Assembly: GCA_002163025.1 (NCBI GenBank)
Contig: MABF01000243.1
Span: forward strand, 1 to 38,936
DNA from: 'Osedax' symbiont bacterium Rs2_46_30_T18
GTDB lineage: Bacteria; Pseudomonadota; Gammaproteobacteria; Pseudomonadales; Balneatricaceae
Length of the DNA stretch: 38,936 nt
Direction of reading: 5' to 3'
Numbering within the stretch: the first letter of the stretch is position 1; each line of letters begins with the position of its first letter. Position numbers and translations under genes: made by a program. This document shows, piece by piece, positions 32,003 to 38,936 of the stretch. The notes beneath the pieces are model-generated. The model did not search any database, was not told the DNA's origin, and saw only the letters and a program-made list of their open reading frames with translations.

Positions 32003-33298
32003 TTGAAACCGGTAAAAGTTGGAATATGTGGTTTAGGTACTGTTGGCAGCGGTACGTTCAATGTCTTAACACGTAACGCTCAAGAAATTAGCCGCCGTGT
32101 CGGTCGTGAGATTATTATTGAGCAGATTGGTGCTCGTCGAGATAATCCCAACTGCGATACCACAACTACCAACATAACCCGTGATATTTTCGAGGTTGCA
32201 GTCAATCCTGATATCGATATTGTGGTCGAGTTAATTGGTGGTTACGAAGTTGCTCTGAAACTTGTATTACTGGCCATTGAAAACGGCAAGCATGTAGTGA
32301 CAGCCAACAAAGCGTTAATTGCAGTGCATGGTAATGAAATCTTCGCGGCGGCCAAGAAACATAATGTAGTGGTTGCTTTTGAATCGGCAGTCGCCGGTGG
32401 CATCCCGATTATCAAAGCTTTACGCGAGGGGTTGGCTGCAAACAAAATTAATGGCCTTGCTGGTATCATCAATGGTACGGGTAATTTTATTTTATCTGAG
32501 ATGCAGCAGAAGGGCCGTGACTTTAGCGACGTTCTGTCTGAAGCACAGGCACTTGGCTATGCCGAAGCTGACCCTACCTTTGATGTTGAGGGAATAGATG
32601 CCGCGCATAAGCTGACTATAATGGCTTCCATCGCCTACGGTGTTCCTCTGCAATTTGATAAAGCCTTTACCGAGGGGATCAGTAAAGTGACCTCAGAGGA
32701 TGTCAAATTCGCCGCTGAGCTTGGATATCGAATTAAACACTTAGGCATTGCCAGGCGAACAGTACAGGGCATAGAACTGCGGGTTCACCCAACCATGATT
32801 CCGAAACAGAAGTTACTGGCGAATGTGGACGGTGTCATGAATGCGGTATTGGTAGATGCAGATGCTGTTGGTCAGACTTTGCATTACGGAGCAGGTGCCG
32901 GAGATGAGGCTACCGCTTCTGCAGTAATAGCGGATATCCTGGATATTGCGCGCACTATTGATGCCGACCCCAGCAGTAAAATTGCACCTCTGGGCTTTCA
33001 AAGTGACCAGCTTTCTGATCTGCCAATACTACCGATGCAACAGACAGAAACAGGCTATTACCTGCGCCTGAAAGCGGCGGAGAAACCTGGAGTATTGGCT
33101 GAAGTAACAAAAATTCTAGGTGACTGCGGCATCAATATCGAAGCGATAGTGCAAAAAGAGTCCGATGAGGATTTTGTGCCGGTGATTTTGTTAACGCAAA
33201 GGGTCATAGAAGATAAGATGAACCAGGCAATTTTAGCGATAGAAGCATTAGACAGTATTTTAGGTGAAGTGACTCGTATCCGCGTAGAGCATTTATAA
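32003..33298 (+). CDS. hom: Homoserine dehydrogenase
   Basis: Hom reduces aspartate semialdehyde to homoserine, the branch point to threonine and methionine. The 431-residue monofunctional enzyme (no aspartokinase part) has the NAD(P) loop GICGLGTVGSGT near residues 8-19, the catalytic domain with TANKALIA and GLAGIINGTGNFIL, EADPTFDVEGIDAAHKL, and a C-terminal ACT domain (about 350-431, LKAAEKPGVLAEVTKIL) that usually mediates threonine feedback. Translation starts at TTG, fixed by GAGGA upstream and by the family N-terminus. It lies 34 bases before thrC, so the pair forms a threonine operon. ACT-based feedback inhibition is expected from the family, not shown. Confidence 0.97.
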   Translation: MKPVKVGICGLGTVGSGTFNVLTRNAQEISRRVGREIIIEQIGARRDNPNCDTTTTNITRDIFEVAVNPDIDIVVELIGGYEVALKLVLLAIENGKHVVTANKALIAVHGNEIFAAAKKHNVVVAFESAVAGGIPIIKALREGLAANKINGLAGIINGTGNFILSEMQQKGRDFSDVLSEAQALGYAEADPTFDVEGIDAAHKLTIMASIAYGVPLQFDKAFTEGISKVTSEDVKFAAELGYRIKHLGIARRTVQGIELRVHPTMIPKQKLLANVDGVMNAVLVDADAVGQTLHYGAGAGDEATASAVIADILDIARTIDADPSSKIAPLGFQSDQLSDLPILPMQQTETGYYLRLKAAEKPGVLAEVTKILGDCGINIEAIVQKESDEDFVPVILLTQRVIEDKMNQAILAIEALDSILGEVTRIRVEHL

Positions 33299-33332
33299 GA
33301 CGTAGGGCGTAGCAGAGAAATAGGCAAATATC

Positions 33333-34721
33333 ATGAAATATGTATCAACTCGTGGCCAGGCGCCGGAGTTAAATTTTGAAGAAGTACTACTGGCGGGATT
33401 GGCCACAGATGGCGGCTTGTATGTACCAAAGCAGCTGCCTCATTATAGCGCTGCAGAAATCGCCTCATGGGCCGGTTTAAGTTATGCACAGTTAGCGTTT
33501 AAAATAATCTCTCCTTTTGTTGCCGGCAGTATCTCAGATGCTGATCTGACGCAAATGATTGATGAGACTTATGCGGGTTTCGATCACAGTGCTGTGGCCC
33601 CACTAAAAGAGTTGGGAACCAATGAGTGGGTGCTGGAGCTATTTCACGGACCTACACTGGCGTTTAAAGACTTTGCCCTGCAATTGCTCGGCAAGTTGAT
33701 GGATCACGTACTGCAAAAACGCGCTGAAAAGTTGGTCATCTTAGGGGCTACATCCGGAGACACAGGTTCTGCAGCGATAGAGGGTTGTCGCCACAGCGAG
33801 CATGTCGATATTTTTATCATGCACCCGCACAATAAAGTCTCTGAAGTGCAGCGTCGGCAGATGACCTGTATTCTCGCAGATAACGTGCATAACATCGCTA
33901 TCTCAGGGAATTTTGATGATTGCCAGGAGATGGTAAAAGCCAGTTTTGCAGATCAGGACTTTCTGCAAGGGCGTAAATTGGGTGCGGTTAATTCTATTAA
34001 CTGGGCGCGAATTATGTCGCAGATAGTCTATTACTTCAGTGCGTCTCTGGGATTGGGCGGCCCGCACAGGGAAGTCTCTTTCTCGGTACCTACAGGGAAC
34101 TTTGGCGATATTTTTGCCGGTTACCTGGCCAAGCAAATGGGCTTGCCAATTAAACAGCTGGTAGTGGCAACTAACCGCAATGATATTTTGCACCGGGTTA
34201 TTTCTGGCAATGATATGTCTAAGAGTGACTTAAAGCACACCTTGTCACCTTCTATGGATATTATGGTCTCTTCAAATTTTGAGCGCTTATTGTTTGATCT
34301 GTATGATCGAGACGGGGCGGCAGTCGATGAGCTGTTAACTCGCTTCAAGAGTCAGGGGGTATCCCTGGGAGCATCGCAAGCTGAAAAAATGCAGACTATT
34401 TTCGACAGCGCCAGCGTCAGCGATCAGCAGACCTGTGAGACTATCGCGCAAGTGCATGAGCAAACAGGTTATCTGCTGGACCCTCATACCGCCATTGGGG
34501 TGAGGGCTGGGCGCGAGCTAAATACCGATCGGGCTGTACCGATGATTACCTTGGCTACGGCGCATCCGGTGAAATTTCCGGATGCCATAGTGGAAGCCGG
34601 ATTAGAACCGCCTAAGCTTCCCGAGCACTTGGCTGATTTGTTCGAGCGTAAAGAGGCATTTAAAATATTGGAAAATGATTTGTCCAGTGTGCAGCAGTTT
34701 ATGATGGATAAATTGTCTTAA
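33333..34721 (+). CDS. thrC: Threonine synthase
   Basis: ThrC converts O-phosphohomoserine to threonine with PLP. The 462-residue product begins MKYVSTRGQAPELNFEEVLL and carries the PLP lysine at about 112 in HGPTLAFKDFALQ, GATSGDTGSAAIEG for phosphate binding, and SVPTGNFGDIFAGY. The length and the YVSTRG start are those of the Pseudomonas-type enzyme. It follows hom by 34 bases and is closed by a hairpin terminator. thrB is not in this window; homoserine kinase must be encoded elsewhere. Confidence 0.97.
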   Translation: MKYVSTRGQAPELNFEEVLLAGLATDGGLYVPKQLPHYSAAEIASWAGLSYAQLAFKIISPFVAGSISDADLTQMIDETYAGFDHSAVAPLKELGTNEWVLELFHGPTLAFKDFALQLLGKLMDHVLQKRAEKLVILGATSGDTGSAAIEGCRHSEHVDIFIMHPHNKVSEVQRRQMTCILADNVHNIAISGNFDDCQEMVKASFADQDFLQGRKLGAVNSINWARIMSQIVYYFSASLGLGGPHREVSFSVPTGNFGDIFAGYLAKQMGLPIKQLVVATNRNDILHRVISGNDMSKSDLKHTLSPSMDIMVSSNFERLLFDLYDRDGAAVDELLTRFKSQGVSLGASQAEKMQTIFDSASVSDQQTCETIAQVHEQTGYLLDPHTAIGVRAGRELNTDRAVPMITLATAHPVKFPDAIVEAGLEPPKLPEHLADLFERKEAFKILENDLSSVQQFMMDKLS

Positions 34722-34750
34722 GCTTTTAAAGTATTTTGTTATGAAGATCT

Positions 34751-34776
34751 AAAAGGCTCGTTTTACGGGCCTTTTT
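34751..34776 (+). terminator. Rho-independent terminator of hom-thrC
   Basis: AAAAGGCTCG (34751-34760) pairs with CGGGCCTTTT (34766-34775) around TTTTA, with one U-G pair, and ends in a T-run. Confidence 0.85.
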
Positions 34777-34881
34777 ATATTTGGCTTGCGATCTGGCGAG
34801 TAGCTTAACGCTGTTGTCAGTAATACTCTGGCCATAGGCTGTCAAAGCAGATAATGTTTGAATTTACTGGGATTAAAGGTC

Positions 34882-35673
34882 ATGGATTTCTTTTATCTAC
34901 TATCAAAAGTATTCTGGTTTATTGCCAGCCCCGATAATTTCTTAATTCTATTAGTGACTATCTCCGCTGTTTTAATCGCTCGAAAATCTAACTGGGGGTT
35001 GCGGCTGCTCAGTATCAGTTTAGTGTGTTTTATCACTGTATTGTTTTTTCCGGTGGCAGATCCAATTTTGCGGCCGCTGGAGAAGAGATTTCCGGCGCCG
35101 CAGCAATTACCGCAAAACATTGAGGGAATCATAGTACTGGGCGGAGCGGAGCGCGGTGATTTGGCAATACAATGGCAAATGGCACAATTCAATCAAGCGG
35201 CCGAGCGAATGATGGCGATACCGACACTGGCCAAAGAATATCCCAACGCTAAAATTGTCTTTACCGGGGGCAGTGGATCACTATTGCATCCTCAGGATGT
35301 GGCCAGTAGTGCAACTTATAAATGGTTTGGCGAGCAGGGGGTTGCCAATCGCGTTCTGTGGGAAAAAAAGTCCCGTAATACTTATGAAAATGCTACTTTA
35401 AGTGAGCAGATGCTAGGTGCTGTTCCCAGTGGGCGCTGGCTGTTGGTCACATCAGCGTTTCATATGCCCAGATCTATGGGGGTTTTTCGATTGCGCGGCT
35501 GGAATGTGCAGGCCTATCCGGTCGATTACTACTCCAAAACAGCTCATGGGTTACGCCTGGATCCCAAGTATTGGATGCACGTCAGAGATTTGAGCTTTAC
35601 ATTAAAGGAGTGGATCGGGTTATTCGTCTACTACTATAGTGGCAAGACAGATGCGCTGTTTCCAGCGCCCTAA
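34882..35673 (+). CDS. YdcF/ElyC-family (DUF218) membrane protein
   Basis: The 263-residue product has two N-terminal hydrophobic segments (about 3-30 and 38-62) and a DUF218 domain (about 80-255) with GIIVLGGAE, AKIVFTGGSGS, a conserved ESRNTYENA-like segment (KKSRNTYENATLSEQML) and LLVTSAFHMPRSMGVFRLRGW. This pattern is that of E. coli ElyC (YcbC), which affects peptidoglycan assembly through the undecaprenyl carrier, and of related YdcF/SanA proteins. The domain should face the periplasm. ATG 34882 is preceded by AAAGG; a TTG at 34858 is the alternative. A terminator upstream separates it from thrC. The assignment to the ElyC branch, with its two membrane segments, is an inference. Confidence 0.85.
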   Translation: MDFFYLLSKVFWFIASPDNFLILLVTISAVLIARKSNWGLRLLSISLVCFITVLFFPVADPILRPLEKRFPAPQQLPQNIEGIIVLGGAERGDLAIQWQMAQFNQAAERMMAIPTLAKEYPNAKIVFTGGSGSLLHPQDVASSATYKWFGEQGVANRVLWEKKSRNTYENATLSEQMLGAVPSGRWLLVTSAFHMPRSMGVFRLRGWNVQAYPVDYYSKTAHGLRLDPKYWMHVRDLSFTLKEWIGLFVYYYSGKTDALFPAP

Positions 35674-35752
35674 TCAAACAGGGTCAGTCTTTTATTTCGC
35701 TCACAAAAAAACAAAACTCACAAAGTGCCAACAGCTGCCTTTGTCCGAGCAA

Positions 35753-35757
35753 TAAGG
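35753..35757 (+). promoter_or_regulatory. Ribosome binding site that supports the TTG start of recJ
   Basis: TAAGG ends nine bases before TTG at 35767. Read from there, the protein starts like E. coli RecJ; the upstream GTG at 35725 has no such site. Confidence 0.5.
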
Positions 35758-35766
35758 TATATCAGC

Positions 35767-37512
35767 TTGCAAAAAACTGAAATATTACGCAGAGAAAATA
35801 TCGACTATAGCGCTAAAATTTTCAGCCAGGTACCCGAGCCACTGGCTAAAGTGTATGTGGCCAGAGGAATTAGTGATGAGGCGCAACTGGGTCGCTCTCT
35901 GAAAGATCTGCTGCCAGATTCCGGGCTGCTGGACATTGATGTGGCGTCCAGGAGAGTCGCTGCAGCAGTTGTCGATGCCCAGAAGATAACCATAGTGGGT
36001 GACTTTGACTGCGATGGTGCTACTAGTACCGCAGTGTTGTTATTGGGTTTGCGGATGATGGGGGCGACTGCTGTAGATTATTTGGTGCCGAACAGGTTTG
36101 CCTATGGTTACGGCTTGTCGGCGAAAATTGTGGAGGTTGCGGCGCAGCGCCAACCAGATTTGATCATCACAGTAGACAATGGCGTCTCTAGTATTGAAGG
36201 GGTGGACCGCGCCAATGCACTAGGTATTGATGTCGTAGTCACTGACCATCACTTGGCTGGAAGTGAGTTGCCCAAGGCTGTCGCTATTGTCAATCCGAAC
36301 CAAGACGACTGCAATTTTGCCGCAAAATCTACTTGTGGAGTTGGAGTGGTTTTTTATCTACTGATTGCGCTGCGCCGGGAACTGCAGTCAATGCAGTGGT
36401 TTGCGCAGCAGGGCATCGCTCAGCCCAATTTAGCCTCACTGCTAGACTTAGTGGCATTGGGCACGGTTGCCGATGTCGTCCCTCTGGAGCACAATAACCG
36501 CACTTTGGTCTATCAGGGACTGCAGCGAATCCGCGCCGGTTATGCCAGGCCTGGATTGAAAGCGCTGTTAGCTGTCGCCAATCGGAAAATTGAAAACCTG
36601 GTCGCCAGTGATTTGGGCTTTGCAGTAGCGCCTCGGCTGAATGCCGCCGGGCGCCTGGACGATATGTCGATAGGCATAGAGTGTCTGCTCTGTGAAGACG
36701 AAGAGAGCGCCAGGGAATACGCGCTGACTTTAGATCAGTTGAACATTGAACGGCGTACTATAGAGCAGGGAATGCAAGTACAAGCTCTGCAGTTTTTAGA
36801 GAAAGTAGAGCGCGATCTGGGTAGCAGTGGTGTGCAATTTCCGATGGGTGTCTGTCTGTTTGATGCAAGCTGGCATCAGGGGGTAATAGGAATATTGGCC
36901 TCGCGGATTAAAGACAAGCTACATCGCCCGGTGATTGCATTTGCACCGGGAGATGAAGGCGAAATTAAAGGTTCGGCCAGATCCATTAATGGCTATCATT
37001 TACGTGATGGACTGGCGCTGATCGATGCGCGGCATCCCGGGCTGATTAAAAAGTTTGGTGGTCATGCCATGGCTGCGGGGTTAACGATTGATGCCAGCGC
37101 CTTGGATACGTTTGAAAGTGCTTTTGCGCAAGTCATTAGTGAGCAGTTGCAGCCCGATGATTTGAAGGCGACCCTATTGACTGATGGTGCACTACAAGCG
37201 GCTGACATGAACGTCGATCTGGCCAATATGTTTCGTCAGGCCGGGCCCTGGGGGCATCATTTTAGCGAGCCATTGTTCGATAATGTGTTTAAAATTATTC
37301 AACAGAGGATTGTGGGTAAAAAACATTTGAAATTAGTATTGATGGAACCGGAATCCGGGCTGGCAATTGATGCTATTTATTTTAATATAGATGAAAAAGT
37401 TTGGCCCAATGAAGCTATTCAGACAGTCCGTGTTGTCTATAAATTAGATGTTAATGAATTTCGCGGTAAACGCAGTGTACAATTGATGGTTGAACATATA
37501 GAAATCGACTAG
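35767..37512 (+). CDS. recJ: Single-stranded-DNA exonuclease RecJ
   Basis: RecJ is the 5'-3' single-strand DNA exonuclease of RecF-type recombination, mismatch repair and base excision. The 581-residue product (E. coli 577) has the DHH-family motifs VGDFDCDGATST (motif I), TVDNGVSS (motif II), VTDHHLAG (motif III) and NPNQDDCNF, then GLGTVADVVPL-type motif (LVALGTVADVVPL), the DHHA1 domain with KFGGHAMAAGL, and the C-terminal OB fold ending DVNEFRGKRSVQLMVEHI. I chose TTG 35767 because the translated start (QKTEILRREN) matches the family N-terminus and a binding site precedes it; GTG 35725 would add 14 residues. It occupies its usual place downstream of hom-thrC. Confidence 0.95.
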   Translation: MQKTEILRRENIDYSAKIFSQVPEPLAKVYVARGISDEAQLGRSLKDLLPDSGLLDIDVASRRVAAAVVDAQKITIVGDFDCDGATSTAVLLLGLRMMGATAVDYLVPNRFAYGYGLSAKIVEVAAQRQPDLIITVDNGVSSIEGVDRANALGIDVVVTDHHLAGSELPKAVAIVNPNQDDCNFAAKSTCGVGVVFYLLIALRRELQSMQWFAQQGIAQPNLASLLDLVALGTVADVVPLEHNNRTLVYQGLQRIRAGYARPGLKALLAVANRKIENLVASDLGFAVAPRLNAAGRLDDMSIGIECLLCEDEESAREYALTLDQLNIERRTIEQGMQVQALQFLEKVERDLGSSGVQFPMGVCLFDASWHQGVIGILASRIKDKLHRPVIAFAPGDEGEIKGSARSINGYHLRDGLALIDARHPGLIKKFGGHAMAAGLTIDASALDTFESAFAQVISEQLQPDDLKATLLTDGALQAADMNVDLANMFRQAGPWGHHFSEPLFDNVFKIIQQRIVGKKHLKLVLMEPESGLAIDAIYFNIDEKVWPNEAIQTVRVVYKLDVNEFRGKRSVQLMVEHIEID

Positions 37513-37542
37513 CGTTGACGCGTGTCGATAGAGAATTTAAAC

Positions 37543-37547
37543 AGGAG
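37543..37547 (+). promoter_or_regulatory. Strong ribosome binding site of the 58-codon gene
   Basis: AGGAG ends eight bases before GTG at 37556 and is the best argument that this short frame is translated. Confidence 0.7.
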
Positions 37548-37555
37548 ATATAACA

Positions 37556-37732
37556 GTGAACGATTTTACTTTAGACGAGCTGACAGTGTTGGTTGACCTC
37601 TGCTCTCGAGCCGGGATAAACGCTGATGAAGCATTGGCAGTTGATTTGCAAAGTAGGCTGAAAAACGCGATGGCCGAGCGCCAGGAGCTAGAGAGTTTAG
37701 ATTTTGAAGATTGTTTAAGCTGCAAGTTGTAA
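37556..37732 (+). CDS. Small acidic protein of 58 residues ending in CxxC
   Basis: A GTG-started frame of 58 codons lies between recJ (43 bases upstream) and nudF (25 bases downstream). A strong AGGAG precedes it and its codon use looks like that of its neighbours. The protein starts MNDFTLDELTVLVDLCSRAG, is mostly helical and acidic, and ends DCLSCKL, with a CxxC three residues from the C-terminus and a third Cys at residue 16. It has no signal peptide or membrane segment. I do not recognise a family. The Cys pair could bind metal or form a redox pair, but three cysteines alone do not prove either. Co-transcription with recJ is likely from the spacing. Confidence 0.7.
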   Translation: MNDFTLDELTVLVDLCSRAGINADEALAVDLQSRLKNAMAERQELESLDFEDCLSCKL

Positions 37733-37757
37733 ATTTACAATCGAGAAATTTCCGACG

Positions 37758-38387
37758 ATGAGTACTAAAAAAGGTCACTGGCAGCCCCAGTTCGACAACC
37801 AGGATGTAATCCTCGAAGAAGATAAATTATTGACGCAGGGCTTTTACCAGTACCGTCAGATGACAGTGACCCACCGCAGTTTCAACGGTGAGAAAATCAC
37901 CGTAAAGCGAGATTTGTTATGGCGCCCTAACGCAGTGGCAGTGTTGCTCTACGATGCGCTTGCAGATAAAGTGGTAATGATCGAACAGTTTCGCATTGGC
38001 ACTTACGATCACCCGAGCAGCCCGTGGTTACTAGAGTTAGTCGCGGGAATTGTCGAGCCTGGAGAGTCGCTGGTAGAAGTGGCCAGACGCGAAACGCTGG
38101 AGGAGTCGGGACTGCAGATCGGACAGCTACAGCACATTTATAAGTTTACCCCCAGTCCCGGTGGGGTTCGTGAGTATATAGATTTATTTTGCGCCAGTGT
38201 TAACGCTGAACAGGCCTTAGGTTTACATGGTCTGGCTGATGAAGGTGAAGATATAAAGGTGCACGTATTTGATACCCAGCGGGCATTTTCTATGCTCAAG
38301 GACGGAAGTATAGATAATGCGCCGGCAATTATTGCTCTGCAGTGGTTGCAGTTACACCGCCAGGATTTGCAAGAAAGCTGGCGATAA
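37758..38387 (+). CDS. nudF: ADP-ribose pyrophosphatase (Nudix)
   Basis: NudF hydrolyses ADP-ribose to AMP and ribose 5-phosphate, removing a reactive sugar. The 209-residue product contains a full Nudix box, from GIVEPGE through the metal-binding RETLEESG, at about residues 97-118. Upstream VVMIEQFRIG and downstream FTPSPGGVREYIDLFCA are the dimer and substrate segments typical of the NudF (ADP-ribose) branch. Length equals E. coli NudF (209). It follows the 58-codon gene by 25 bases and precedes yqiB; nudF-yqiB-cpdA is the order in E. coli, and cpdA would be expected just beyond the window. Confidence 0.95.
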   Translation: MSTKKGHWQPQFDNQDVILEEDKLLTQGFYQYRQMTVTHRSFNGEKITVKRDLLWRPNAVAVLLYDALADKVVMIEQFRIGTYDHPSSPWLLELVAGIVEPGESLVEVARRETLEESGLQIGQLQHIYKFTPSPGGVREYIDLFCASVNAEQALGLHGLADEGEDIKVHVFDTQRAFSMLKDGSIDNAPAIIALQWLQLHRQDLQESWR

Positions 38388-38445
38388 CTATTAAAAAGCG
38401 CGAGTTGCTTAGGCAACAGCTAACAGAAAACTTTGGAAAGCGTGC

Positions 38446-38922
38446 ATGAAAACCAAGTATGTTCCTGATTTAAGCAAGCATATGGCGCTCTGTGAGGCGA
38501 ACTATGCAAGGTTGTTAAAACTGATGGCTGATATAGATCAGTGCCAGCAGCGTGATTTCATCATAGATATTGGTGAGCACCAGAGTATCGTCAGTTTACA
38601 AGTACAGGAGAGGTTTAAGTTCACTACCACAGTGCTGGTCAGTCAGAGCCAGGGCAGTGCCATTCAATCAGCTAAAATTAAACAGCTATTTTCTCCGCAA
38701 CTACAAGTGCGTTTGTATCATGATGCGAAAATGGCCGAAGTGATTAATCCGCATAAGCGTTCGCAACTGCAAGGAAGCTATCGCTACCCTAACGATGCCA
38801 TGTTCCATGTCGATGAAAAAATTCAGCTCAACGAGTATCTGGCGCAGTGGCTGAGTCACTGTCTCAGTCACGGTTACCAGAGTCGTCAGGCTTATCCACA
38901 GAGTTTGTTTGAAAATGAATAG
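38446..38922 (+). CDS. yqiB: DUF1249 protein YqiB
   Basis: The 158-residue product is a DUF1249 protein like E. coli YqiB (140 residues), whose function is unknown. Conserved features are PDLSKHMALCEANYARLLKL near the start, VRLYHDAKMAEVI in the middle, and YPNDAMFHVDEKIQLNEYLAQWLSHCL (read as three adjoining conserved stretches) near the end. GGAAAG lies ahead of the ATG. It follows nudF by 58 bases, as in E. coli. The gene is complete; 14 bases of the window follow it. Confidence 0.93.
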   Translation: MKTKYVPDLSKHMALCEANYARLLKLMADIDQCQQRDFIIDIGEHQSIVSLQVQERFKFTTTVLVSQSQGSAIQSAKIKQLFSPQLQVRLYHDAKMAEVINPHKRSQLQGSYRYPNDAMFHVDEKIQLNEYLAQWLSHCLSHGYQSRQAYPQSLFENE

Positions 38923-38936
38923 AGCGAAAAATAGCT

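Overview
The window is chromosomal DNA from a gammaproteobacterium. Two blocks follow the gene order known from Pseudomonas and its relatives: ychF-pth-rplY-prs / lolB-TPR / hemA-prfA-prmC-moeB, and corB-ypjD / ffh-rpsP-rimM-trmD-rplS-xerD-dsbC-hom-thrC-recJ. The moderate base composition and the 5S-like and tRNA sequences fit a marine Pseudomonas/Cellvibrio-type lineage. That placement is an inference; no taxonomic marker was searched.

Layout. 1-692 holds a decayed, partly tandem repeat with inverted arms that resemble the 3' end of 5S rRNA. 693-4322 (+) has a YiaA-type membrane protein, an SDS-type serine/threonine dehydratase, a WaaP/InaA-like kinase and a glycoside-hydrolase-like protein. 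4319-7031 is an AraC regulator divergent from an AldB-type aldehyde dehydrogenase. 7290-9413 (-) is a FimX-like REC-PAS-GGDEF-EAL protein with degenerate motifs. 9538-10061 is a duplicated Met-Gln tRNA cluster behind a near-consensus promoter, with a heptanucleotide tandem repeat just beyond it. 10214-13802 (-) is ychF, pth, rplY and prs. 14218-16532 (-) is lolB and a TPR lipoprotein; ispE, which usually sits between lolB and prs, is missing. 16975-20997 (+) is hemA-prfA-prmC-moeB. 21047-24325 (-) is a type I asparaginase, a CorB/YfjD protein and YpjD. 24736-28283 (+) is ffh-rpsP-rimM-trmD-rplS, closed by a strong terminator. 28525-38922 (+) is an unknown membrane-anchored protein with an Sm-like tail, a xerD homologue, dsbC, hom, thrC, a YdcF-like gene, recJ, a 58-codon gene, nudF and yqiB.

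How the genes work together. Most are housekeeping: translation and tRNA maturation (prfA, prmC, pth, rplY, rpsP, rimM, trmD, rplS, tRNAs), protein targeting (ffh), outer-membrane lipoprotein insertion (lolB), PRPP and haem precursors (prs, hemA), threonine synthesis (hom, thrC) and DNA maintenance (xerD position, recJ). Several start at GTG or TTG (TPR, corB, trmD, hom, recJ and the 58-codon gene).

The most striking observation is the xerD positional orthologue. It keeps the XerD fold sequence but has lost the first catalytic Arg, the hairpin Lys and the first His of the HxxR motif, and its tail after the tyrosine is short. It looks like an inactive or strongly altered recombinase, and its start codon overlaps the stop of the unknown Sm-tailed gene. 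Other points of note are the 5S-derived repeats, the missing ispE, the degenerate FimX-like protein, the 58-codon CxxC gene, and leader hairpins before ychF, rpsP, aldB and hom.
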